In this document: piece by piece, positions 1 to 5,593 of the stretch | How the letters are laid out: the number at the start of each line of letters is the position of its first letter | Numbering within the stretch: position 1 is the stretch's first letter | Assembly: GCA_016292445.1 (NCBI GenBank) | Contig: JAEDIN010000041.1 | Span: 1-10,544, forward strand | DNA: 10,544 bases | Source of the DNA: Oscillospiraceae bacterium | GTDB taxonomy: Bacteria > Bacillota > Clostridia > Oscillospirales > Oscillospiraceae | Direction: 5' to 3' | The notes under the pieces: model-generated | Told to the model about the DNA's origin: nothing | What the model saw: only the letters and a program-made list of their open reading frames with translations | Databases searched by the model: none | Translations under genes and position numbers: made by a program

Positions 1-280
1 CGCCCTTGTAAGGTCCGATAGCGGAGTTGAACTGTACACGGTAGCCGCGGTTGACATGGGGAACACCCCTGTCGTCAACCCAGGGAACACGGAACATGAC
101 AACGCGCTCGGGCTCTACGAAACGCTCGATAAGACCTGCCGCCTCCCATTCGGGATGTTTATCGACAACAAGCTGAAGACTCTCGAACACTTCACGGACC
201 GCCTGCAAAAATTCGGGCTGGTCGGGGTCACGCTTTTCTACGGATGCGTAGACTCTTTTAAGATACTCATTTGTGATCAT
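1..280 (-). CDS. gdhA: NADP-type glutamate dehydrogenase, N-terminal part (cut by window edge)
   Basis: Cytosolic enzyme that interconverts 2-oxoglutarate plus ammonium and L-glutamate with NAD(P)H. Only the first 93 codons are present; the gene continues past base 1. The ATG is at 280-278, with an AGGAGAG Shine-Dalgarno about 7 nt upstream (on the minus strand). The fragment reads like the hexameric GDH N-terminal domain: MITNEYLKRVYASVEKRDP at the start, then EPERVVMFRVPWVDD near residues 56-70, VNRGYRVQFNSA near 76-87 and GPYKG at 89-93, just before the glutamate-binding region. The family is normally about 445 aa, so most of the substrate domain and the whole Rossmann domain are outside. 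It is divergent from the TRAP/aspartate dehydrogenase cluster, so both may answer to the same nitrogen or amino-acid signal (inference). Family identity is secure; NADP rather than NAD preference is from overall resemblance only. Confidence 0.95.
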   Translation of the reverse strand, partial: MITNEYLKRVYASVEKRDPDQPEFLQAVREVFESLQLVVDKHPEWEAAGLIERFVEPERVVMFRVPWVDDRGVPHVNRGYRVQFNSAIGPYKG

Positions 281-450
281 GGAACATCTCTCCTTGCTAA
301 TATTTATCATGGTGTATATTTGTGGGTTTGCTGTGGGGAACGGCGGATGCGCAGAAACAGCTCTTGCTGTCTATACCGAATACTATTTTAAATGTATTCG
401 TCTGCCCTCGGCAGGGGAGTAGACAACGGGACTTCAACACGCATCGCACA

Positions 451-466
451 ATTGTATACAATATAC
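451..466 (+). promoter_or_regulatory. GTATAC operator-like site 1 (GntR/FCD type)
   Basis: The site ATTGTATACAATATAC contains a perfect 12-bp palindrome, ATTGTATACAAT, at 451-462. It matches the second site at 609-624 at 15 of 16 positions in the same orientation. GTATAC-centred palindromes are characteristic of several GntR-family repressors with FCD domains that control uptake of organic or sugar acids (family knowledge). Here the palindrome coincides with the -10 element of the predicted gdhA promoter. The regulator gene is not in the window. Confidence 0.6.
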
Positions 467-480
467 ATCGCAAATGCCAA
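451..480 (-). promoter_or_regulatory. Candidate sigma-A promoter for gdhA
   Basis: On the minus strand TTGGCA (480-475) and TACAAT (456-451) are separated by 18 nt; each matches its consensus at five of six positions. Transcription would start near 444 and leave a leader of about 165 nt. The -10 lies inside operator-like site 1. A promoter nearer the gene cannot be excluded. Confidence 0.4.
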
Positions 481-577
481 AAAAACAAGAGAAATAGCAA
501 AATAAAATATAAATGACGATAATTTGTGAATAATAGCTAGTTTATTTATACAAAATTCATCGAATATCCCAATAGCT

Positions 578-606
578 TTTTTAAACAATCTTGTGTATGA
601 TAAAAT
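578..606 (+). promoter_or_regulatory. Candidate promoter for the TRAP/aspartate dehydrogenase cluster
   Basis: TAAAAT at 601-606 is a good -10 (five of six), but the -35 at 17 nt (TTTTTA, 578-583) is poor, as often in activated or weak promoters. Alternatives are TTGTGA (524-529) with TATACA (547-552) at 17 nt, and TTGTGT (591-596) with TATACA (613-618), the latter overlapping operator site 2. The exact start is uncertain. Confidence 0.3.
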
Positions 607-608
607 AA

Positions 609-624
609 ATTGTATACAGTATAC
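609..624 (+). promoter_or_regulatory. GTATAC operator-like site 2 (GntR/FCD type)
   Basis: The site ATTGTATACAGTATAC contains two GTATAC half-sites separated by a single A (612-617 and 619-624), flanked by AATT on both sides with a 2-nt offset. It lies directly after a TAAAAT -10-like hexamer and about 90 bp before the permease ATG, a position suited to repression. It is 158 bp from site 1, close to 15 helical turns, so looping by one repressor is geometrically possible (inference). Confidence 0.6.
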
Positions 625-652
625 GTAATTAGGGCTACCGACACACGAAAAA

Positions 653-672
653 GTCCAACGGAGTCCGACGGA
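653..672 (+). repeat. Tandem 10-bp direct repeat in the leader
   Basis: GTCCAACGGA followed immediately by GTCCGACGGA, nine of ten positions identical. It lies about 43 bp before the permease ATG and downstream of the predicted promoter, so it would be transcribed. Function unknown. Confidence 0.5.
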
Positions 673-714
673 AGGAAAGCACCCTTCACCATATCCCACA
701 AAAGGAGAGATAAA

Positions 715-2568
715 ATGCAGAAACGATTTTCGACCGAAAAACTGTTGACTGTAATATGTATAGCGTGGGGCTTATTCCACCTATATACGGCATTCTTCGG
801 TGTTTTGACCGCAATGTGGCAAAGGAGTATACACCTGGGCTTTGCGATGGTAGTCTGCTTCCTTATGATGTTCCAGAAAACCGACAAAAAGCTGTTAAAG
901 ACGCTGTATATTGCAATGTGTCTTGCGGCAATTGGATTTGTGCTTTATTTTCTCCTCGATTTTAAGGGCATCGTCTCACGCTACGGCAGACCGAATGACA
1001 TAGACCTGCTGTTCGGCGGAGCAATAATCATCCTGACGCTGATATTCACGGCGGAAAAAACGGGCAAGATACTCCCGGGTATAGCCATAGTGTTTATCCT
1101 ATATGCGATATTCGGACAATCCCTTCCCGGTATACTCGGCCACAGGGGTTACAGCGTTACAAGAATAATCAACCAGATGTCCCTGAGCACGGAGGGCATC
1201 TTCGGTACATCTTTGGGTGTATCCGCGACATACATCTATATATTCATGCTGTTCGGGGCACTCCTGACGAAAACAAACATCGGACAGTTTTATATCGATT
1301 TTGCGCTTAAGGCGCTCGGTAAAAGCCCCGGCGGACCTGCAAAAGCGGCTATCGTATCCAGCTGCTTGTTCGGCTCGGTATCCGGCAGTGCGGTTGCAAA
1401 TGTTGCCGGCACAGGCGTTGTTACCATTCCTCTGATGAAGGAAACCGGTTACAAGCCGGAGTTTGCCGGTGCGGTAGAAGCGGTTGCATCGACCGGCGGA
1501 CAGATAGTGCCGCCCATGATGGGTGCTGCGGCGTTCATAATGGCGGAGATACTCGGTATACCCTACTATGAGATAGCCATAGGTGCAATAATTCCTGCGC
1601 TTATCTATTACGCATCCGTGTTTGCAATGGTTCACTTCAGAGCCAAGGCGAGGGGTCTCTCCGGCATGGATACAAACGGCCTTCCTCCAATCAAGCAAAT
1701 GCTGAGGGAAAAGGGCATTATGGTGCTTCCGCTGCTGGTTCTCATAGTGCTCCTGATGGTGGTTCAGCTTACCGCAATGCGTGCATCCGTATACTCCGTA
1801 GTAGTAACAGCGATTATAGGCTTTGCTTTCGGCGGTGCAAGACTCAAGGAGTTTATTGCCGCATTCGTTGACGCTGCAAAATCCGCGCTTGTCGTCGTTG
1901 CATCGACGGCCTGCGCAGGCATAATCGTTTCTGTCATAAATCTCACCGGTCTTGGTCTTAAGTTCTCAAGCATGATGCTCGGCGTAGCGAACAACAGTAT
2001 GTTCCTTGTCCTGGTTATGCTTATGCTGGCAAGTATGCTTCTCGGCATGGGTCTGCCTACCACTCCGGCATACCTTATTCTTGCGGTACTCGGCGCACCT
2101 ACACTCATTACACTCGGCGTAGATCCCCTTGCGGCACATATGTTCGTGTTCTATTTCGGCGCGATCTCCATGATAACGCCTCCCGTAGCAATGGCGGTGT
2201 ATGCCGCTTGCAGCATAGCCAAATCGAAATTCTGGCCAACAGCGGGCTTTGCCGTGCTGCTCGGACTGCCGGCTTTCATCGTGCCGTATATGTTCGTGTA
2301 TGAACCGGCGATGCTCTTCCACGGCTCGAACTTGCTTGCGATTATCGCACTTGTGACAGGTGTTCTCGGCGCAATATTCTATGCTGCCGGTATCAACGGC
2401 TACTTTGTTAAGAGGACCAAGCTCATACCCAGCATTATTCTTGTTGCCGCGGGCATAATGATGATAACACCGCAGATATGGCTGAGTGTAGCAGGCGTTG
2501 TCATTGCGGGCATAGTTTTCATCATTCAGAAAATCGAGACCAAAAAAGACACCGTTCGATTAAGCTGA
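715..2568 (+). CDS. TRAP transporter fused permease (DctQ-DctM, 4TM/12TM type)
   Basis: Integral membrane subunit of a tripartite ATP-independent periplasmic-type (TRAP) secondary transporter, which imports a small carboxylate or amino acid with a sodium gradient. At 617 aa it has the length of the fused family. The small DctQ-like helical part covers roughly residues 1-120 and the large DctM part follows. DctM hallmarks are visible: SGSAVANVAGTGVVTIPLM at about 223-241 and GGQIVPPMMGAAAFIMAE at 261-278. Start choice: ATG at 715 with AAAGGAGAG 5-6 nt upstream; an in-frame TTG at 610 lies inside the operator and has no ribosome binding site. Fused permeases usually pair with TAXI receptors, and one follows after 65 bp. 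Permease before receptor is the less usual order. Ile codon use is ATA-rich (13 of 22 in residues 1-176), unlike the receptor. Substrate cannot be read from sequence. Confidence 0.95.
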   Translation: MQKRFSTEKLLTVICIAWGLFHLYTAFFGVLTAMWQRSIHLGFAMVVCFLMMFQKTDKKLLKTLYIAMCLAAIGFVLYFLLDFKGIVSRYGRPNDIDLLFGGAIIILTLIFTAEKTGKILPGIAIVFILYAIFGQSLPGILGHRGYSVTRIINQMSLSTEGIFGTSLGVSATYIYIFMLFGALLTKTNIGQFYIDFALKALGKSPGGPAKAAIVSSCLFGSVSGSAVANVAGTGVVTIPLMKETGYKPEFAGAVEAVASTGGQIVPPMMGAAAFIMAEILGIPYYEIAIGAIIPALIYYASVFAMVHFRAKARGLSGMDTNGLPPIKQMLREKGIMVLPLLVLIVLLMVVQLTAMRASVYSVVVTAIIGFAFGGARLKEFIAAFVDAAKSALVVVASTACAGIIVSVINLTGLGLKFSSMMLGVANNSMFLVLVMLMLASMLLGMGLPTTPAYLILAVLGAPTLITLGVDPLAAHMFVFYFGAISMITPPVAMAVYAACSIAKSKFWPTAGFAVLLGLPAFIVPYMFVYEPAMLFHGSNLLAIIALVTGVLGAIFYAAGINGYFVKRTKLIPSIILVAAGIMMITPQIWLSVAGVVIAGIVFIIQKIETKKDTVRLS

Positions 2569-2582
2569 ATCCTTGTGCTTTA

Positions 2583-2602
2583 CTCCAATCGTCCGATTGG
2601 AG
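2583..2602 (+). promoter_or_regulatory. Intercistronic hairpin between permease and receptor
   Basis: CTCCAATCG (2583-2591) pairs perfectly with CGATTGGAG (2594-2602); in RNA the loop is effectively 4 nt over an 8-bp stem. An A-rich run follows instead of U's, so this is not an intrinsic terminator. Such hairpins can protect upstream or downstream mRNA segments and raise receptor over permease levels (inference). Confidence 0.6.
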
Positions 2603-2633
2603 AATAAAATAAAAAAATAAAAAGGAGAAAACC

Positions 2634-3605
2634 ATGAAGAAATTCAAAAAATTGTGCTGCATACTTCTGGCTGTTGCCCTTCTGTGCGTAGGCCTTGTAG
2701 GTTGCGGCGGACAGGACGACCAGAAGATCACCAACCTCTCGATAGGCGGCGCCGGCACCTCCGGTACCTTCTACATCCTCGGTGCGGCATATGCTGACCT
2801 TCTCACCAAGCAGCTCGGCATCAACACTGTCTGCGAAGTCACGGCAGGCTCTGTCGAGAATGTTACCCTCATGGCTGACGGCCAGGTTGAAATGGGCGTT
2901 GTTCAGCTCGATGTTACCCTCGACGCTCTCAACGGCACCGGCGCATTCACCTCTCCTGTTCCCCTTAAGGTGCTTGCACCTATGTACCCCAATGTTGTTC
3001 AGATCGTAACCCTCAAGGACTCCGATATCAACACCTTTGAAGACCTCAGAGGCAAGAAGGTCTCCGTCGGCTCTCCCGGCAGCGGCATTCTCTCCACCAA
3101 TGAGATCATCTTCGAGACCCTCGGCATGGACATCGAGAAGGATATCCAGCCCCAGTACCTCTCCTTTGCAGAGACCACCGAAGCATTCCGCAACGGCGCA
3201 GTTGACGCTGTCATCGTAAATACCGCCGCACCTGCAGGCTTCCTCACCGACCTTGAAACCACCAACGAGATCAAGTTCGTCAACCTCAGCGACGAAGAGA
3301 TAGCAAAGTTCACCGAAGGCTTCCCGTTCTATGTTGACGCTGTCATTCCCGGCGGCACCTACAACAGCATTAAGGAGGACTACAAGACCTTCGCAGTTTG
3401 GGTCGCACTCATGACCACCGAGGATCTGCCCGAGGAAACGGCATACGATATCTGCAAGACACTGTTTGAGGGCTACGACTCTCTGCAGAATGTACACGCA
3501 GTTGCTTCCTACATGACTCCCGATAATGCAAATGCTATTCAGGGCGTTGATTATCACCCCGGCGCACTGAAATATCTTCAGGAGCAGAATGTTAAAATCG
3601 GATGA
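2634..3605 (+). CDS. TAXI family TRAP transporter solute-binding lipoprotein
   Basis: Extracytoplasmic receptor that captures the substrate and delivers it to the fused permease encoded just upstream. The 323-aa length is normal for TAXI proteins. A lipoprotein signal peptide is clear: MKKFKK basic end, hydrophobic core, and lipobox LVGC at 21-24 with Cys24 as the lipidation site. TAXI landmarks follow: GGAGTSGTFYILGAAYADLL (about 38-57), TAGSVENVTLMADGQVEMGV near 70-89, GKKVSVGSPGSG near 141-152, QYLSFAETTEAFRNGAVDAV near 173-192, and the C-terminal HPGALKY. ATG 2634 has AAGGAGAAAA just upstream. Ile codons are strongly ATC (13 of 20; ATA 3), consistent with high expression. TAXI receptors with known ligands bind dicarboxylates or acidic amino acids in some cases, which would fit the next gene, but the ligand here is not established. 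Confidence 0.95.
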   Translation: MKKFKKLCCILLAVALLCVGLVGCGGQDDQKITNLSIGGAGTSGTFYILGAAYADLLTKQLGINTVCEVTAGSVENVTLMADGQVEMGVVQLDVTLDALNGTGAFTSPVPLKVLAPMYPNVVQIVTLKDSDINTFEDLRGKKVSVGSPGSGILSTNEIIFETLGMDIEKDIQPQYLSFAETTEAFRNGAVDAVIVNTAAPAGFLTDLETTNEIKFVNLSDEEIAKFTEGFPFYVDAVIPGGTYNSIKEDYKTFAVWVALMTTEDLPEETAYDICKTLFEGYDSLQNVHAVASYMTPDNANAIQGVDYHPGALKYLQEQNVKIG

Positions 3606-3647
3606 CTTTAGTCACCGTACAGTAATCACTTAAAAGAGGTAAATCAA

Positions 3648-4472
3648 ATGAAAAAAATCAGAGTTGGTATGCTCGGCTGCGGATCCATGGGCAAGTATGT
3701 CATAGATGCATTCGAGGCAGGAAAGGTCCCCAATGCAGAGATTGCAGTCGTCTGCGTCCGCACGATGCAGTCCAAGGGCGTTGACAGAGTTCACGAGGCA
3801 GGCATCCCCCTCATCACAGACCCCGCTCAGCTTCTCGACTATGACCTCGATGTCGTTGCCGAGTGCGCATCTCAGGATTCCGTCATTGCCAACGGCGAGC
3901 GTCTGCTCAGAGCGGGCATATCCTTCATCCCCATGAGCCTCGGCGCACTTGTTGACGCCGAGCTTCTGGAGAGCTTTAAGAAGGCGGCAGAGGAAAGCGG
4001 CAGCAAGCTCATCGTTCCCTCCGGCGGCATCGGCGCACTGGACGCATTCCAGGGCGCGATGATACCCGGCATTGAGTCTGTTCATATGACCACGAGAAAG
4101 CCCCCCAGAGCATGGAAGAAGATCCCCTATGTCGAAAAGATGAATCTTGATCTGGATAACATGACCGAGCCTGTTCTGATATTCGACGGCCCTGCAAGGG
4201 ATTGCGTCAAAGAGCTTCCGCAGAATATCAATATAGCAGCAGCTCTGAGTCTTGCTACACTCGGCTTTGACAAGACCCACATCACGATCTATGCAGATCC
4301 GAACATGATCTACAACACACATACCATCGAGACCAAGGGTCAGACCGGCAAGATCACCATTACATTTGAGAACGAACCCGTTCCCGAGAATCCCAAGACC
4401 GCATATCAGGCCTGTGCAAGTCTGGTTGCGACTATCAAGCGCTTCTCCGAGTCCTTCAGAGTAGGCACATAA
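3648..4472 (+). CDS. nadX: L-aspartate dehydrogenase (DUF108/NadX family)
   Basis: Cytosolic NAD(P)-dependent enzyme that oxidises L-aspartate to iminosuccinate, which hydrolyses to oxaloacetate and ammonia, or runs in reverse to make aspartate. The 274 aa match the family (about 240-275). Visible features: Rossmann glycine motif GCGSMG at 10-15; AECAS at 71-75; the SGGIGALDAF region at 125-134; NINIAAALSLA at 193-203, typical of the family's second domain; and ADPN..YNTHTI at 216-227, with His225 at the position of the family's active-site histidine. Start ATG 3648 has AGAGGT 7 nt upstream; two stop codons in a row end the gene. It sits 42 bp after the TAXI receptor and 78 bp before the dehydratase. 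NadX in other bacteria feeds NAD synthesis, but no nadA or nadC is next to it here, so a role in amino-acid use is more likely (inference). The symbol reflects family, not proven pathway. Confidence 0.88.
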   Translation: MKKIRVGMLGCGSMGKYVIDAFEAGKVPNAEIAVVCVRTMQSKGVDRVHEAGIPLITDPAQLLDYDLDVVAECASQDSVIANGERLLRAGISFIPMSLGALVDAELLESFKKAAEESGSKLIVPSGGIGALDAFQGAMIPGIESVHMTTRKPPRAWKKIPYVEKMNLDLDNMTEPVLIFDGPARDCVKELPQNINIAAALSLATLGFDKTHITIYADPNMIYNTHTIETKGQTGKITITFENEPVPENPKTAYQACASLVATIKRFSESFRVGT

Positions 4473-4493
4473 TAAACGGGTACTAAAACACAA

Positions 4494-4520
4494 GGGCAGG
4501 AGCATTGTGTGCTCCTGCCC
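4494..4520 (+). promoter_or_regulatory. Strong intercistronic hairpin between aspartate dehydrogenase and dehydratase
   Basis: An 11-bp perfect stem, GGGCAGGAGCA (4494-4504) with TGCTCCTGCCC (4510-4520), and a 5-nt loop. On the plus strand no U-run follows (GTATCACAG), so it would at most attenuate or protect the transcript. On the minus strand it is followed by TTGTGTTTTAG, a weak U-rich tail. The dehydratase ribosome binding site is 20 bp further on. Confidence 0.6.
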
Positions 4521-4550
4521 GTATCACAGCAGAATATTTAGGAGATAAAT

Positions 4551-5516
4551 ATGAGTTTACCAGTAAAGCTATCCGATATAGAGGCGGCAAGCGAAAGACT
4601 GCACCCCTATGTTAAGCACACGCCCTTACTCAGAAGCGAGGCACTTGACGAGGTCCTCGGCTGCGAGGTGTATTTCAAGCCCGAGTGCCTTCAGCTCACA
4701 GGCTCATTTAAAATCAGGGGAGCGTCGAATAAGATCCTCACCATGACCGATGAGGAAAAGGAAAAGGGCATAATTGCCTCATCCTCCGGCAACCACGCTC
4801 TCGGTGTGGCATATGCGGCGAAGATGCTCGGCATAAAGGCGACGCTCGTGCTGCCCACCAACGCACCACAGGTCAAGGTCGATAACGCTAAAAAACTCGG
4901 TGCAGAGGTCATTCAGCACGGCTTCGGCTCGATAGAGCGCTATAAGAAGCTGTATGAGATAGTCGATGAAAAGCACTACTCGGTAGTCCATTCCTTTAAC
5001 GACCCCATGCTCATTGCCGGTCAGGGTACTGTCGGCTACGAGATAATGCAGGATCTTAAGGATGTCGATACCGTTGTTGTGCCTCTCGGCGGCGGCGGTG
5101 TTCTTGCCGGCGTTGCAACGGCTGTCAAGTCCATAAATCCAAAGTGCCGTGTTATCGGCGCAGAACCCGAGCGTATCCCCCGCTATTCCGAAAGCCGGAA
5201 GCAGGGCAAGCCCGTAACCGTCGAGCTTAAGGACACTCTGGCCGACGGCCTCATGATAACCACTACCGGCACCAACACCTATCCTCTCATCGAAGAATAT
5301 GTTGACGAGATAGTTCCCGTGCCCGAATACGCAATTGCCAAGGCACTTAATTACATCGTCTACAAGGCAAAGGTCGTTGTCGAGCCGTCTGCGGCGATCG
5401 GCGTTGCGGCTCTCATCAGCGGCGGCTTCAAGGTCAAGCCCGGCGAAAAGGTCTGCTTCGTGCTCACCGGCGGCAACATCGACCCCAAAAAACTTATTGA
5501 TTTGACAGAGTGCTGA
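4551..5516 (+). CDS. PLP-dependent threonine/serine (or 3-hydroxyaspartate) ammonia-lyase
   Basis: Fold-type II PLP enzyme that removes water and ammonia from a hydroxy-amino acid; 321 aa, the short form without an ACT regulatory domain (as in TdcB, serine racemase and threo-3-hydroxyaspartate dehydratases). Visible: Schiff-base Lys54 in GSFKIRGA (51-58); SSGNHALG at 78-85 for the cofactor phosphate region; HSFNDPMLIAGQGT at 147-160; the PLP-phosphate glycine loop PLGGGGVLAG (178-187); GAEPE at 203-207; EPSAAIGVAAL (278-288); and TGGNID (306-311). ATG 4551 has TTAGGAG 7 nt upstream. Two departures from common sequences: Leu84 where many members have Gln after SSGNHA, and Arg211 where mammalian serine racemase has a metal-ligand Asp. 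The substrate is therefore open. Next to an aspartate dehydrogenase, hydroxyaspartate (giving iminosuccinate or oxaloacetate) is an attractive alternative to threonine or serine (inference). Confidence 0.85.
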   Translation: MSLPVKLSDIEAASERLHPYVKHTPLLRSEALDEVLGCEVYFKPECLQLTGSFKIRGASNKILTMTDEEKEKGIIASSSGNHALGVAYAAKMLGIKATLVLPTNAPQVKVDNAKKLGAEVIQHGFGSIERYKKLYEIVDEKHYSVVHSFNDPMLIAGQGTVGYEIMQDLKDVDTVVVPLGGGGVLAGVATAVKSINPKCRVIGAEPERIPRYSESRKQGKPVTVELKDTLADGLMITTTGTNTYPLIEEYVDEIVPVPEYAIAKALNYIVYKAKVVVEPSAAIGVAALISGGFKVKPGEKVCFVLTGGNIDPKKLIDLTEC

Positions 5517-5541
5517 AAATCTTTCGTTCAACACCCCTTTG

Positions 5542-5584
5542 AAAAAGCGAGCTCCTGCACCTTATGATGCAGGAGCTCGTTTTT
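5542..5584. terminator. Bidirectional rho-independent terminator
   Basis: A 12-bp perfect stem, CGAGCTCCTGCA (5548-5559) with TGCAGGAGCTCG (5568-5579), 8-nt loop, followed on the plus strand by TTTTT (5580-5584). AAAAA at 5542-5546 gives the matching U-run on the minus strand. It lies between two convergent genes (plus gene ends 5516, minus gene ends 5594), as expected for a shared terminator. Confidence 0.9.
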
Positions 5585-5593
5585 AATTAAGAA

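Larger units (their letters stand above)
281..714. other. Divergent intergenic regulatory region
   Basis: 434 bp without a convincing gene, between gdhA (minus) and the TRAP permease (plus). The part from about 440 to 630 is AT-rich. It holds two GTATAC-centred operator-like sites, candidate promoters in both directions, a small hairpin (CTGCC at 402-406 pairing with GGCAG at 410-414) in the putative gdhA leader, and a tandem 10-bp repeat at 653-672 just before the permease ribosome binding site. Short open frames here have no matching ribosome binding site and no recognisable protein character. I see no riboswitch I can name in either leader. Confidence 0.7.

Noticed and set aside
625..705. 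Riboswitch in the leader of the transporter cluster
   Set aside because: No recognisable conserved core (glycine, guanidine, glutamine, c-di-GMP or preQ1 types were considered) and no stable multi-stem fold was apparent.
610..714. Longer TRAP permease starting at TTG 610
   Set aside because: The extra 35 residues are polar and unlike a TRAP N-terminus, the TTG lies inside the operator, and the ATG at 715 has a fine ribosome binding site.
3603..3614. Inverted repeat TGACTTTAGTCA at the receptor stop codon
   Set aside because: Only 5 bp per arm with a 2-nt centre and overlapping a stop codon; likely chance.
3648..4472. Aspartate dehydrogenase as part of NAD biosynthesis
   Set aside because: No nadA, nadB or nadC is adjacent; a transporter and a dehydratase are. 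This is not fully excluded because the rest of the genome is unseen.
2580..4505. Long minus-strand open frames opposite the receptor and aspartate dehydrogenase genes
   Set aside because: They mirror the codon bias of the plus-strand genes, have no ribosome binding site at their starts, and have Cys-rich, low-sense translations.
4494..4520. Hairpin as an intrinsic terminator of the aspartate dehydrogenase transcript
   Set aside because: The stem is strong, but no U-run follows on the plus strand, so it is listed as a regulatory or stability hairpin instead.
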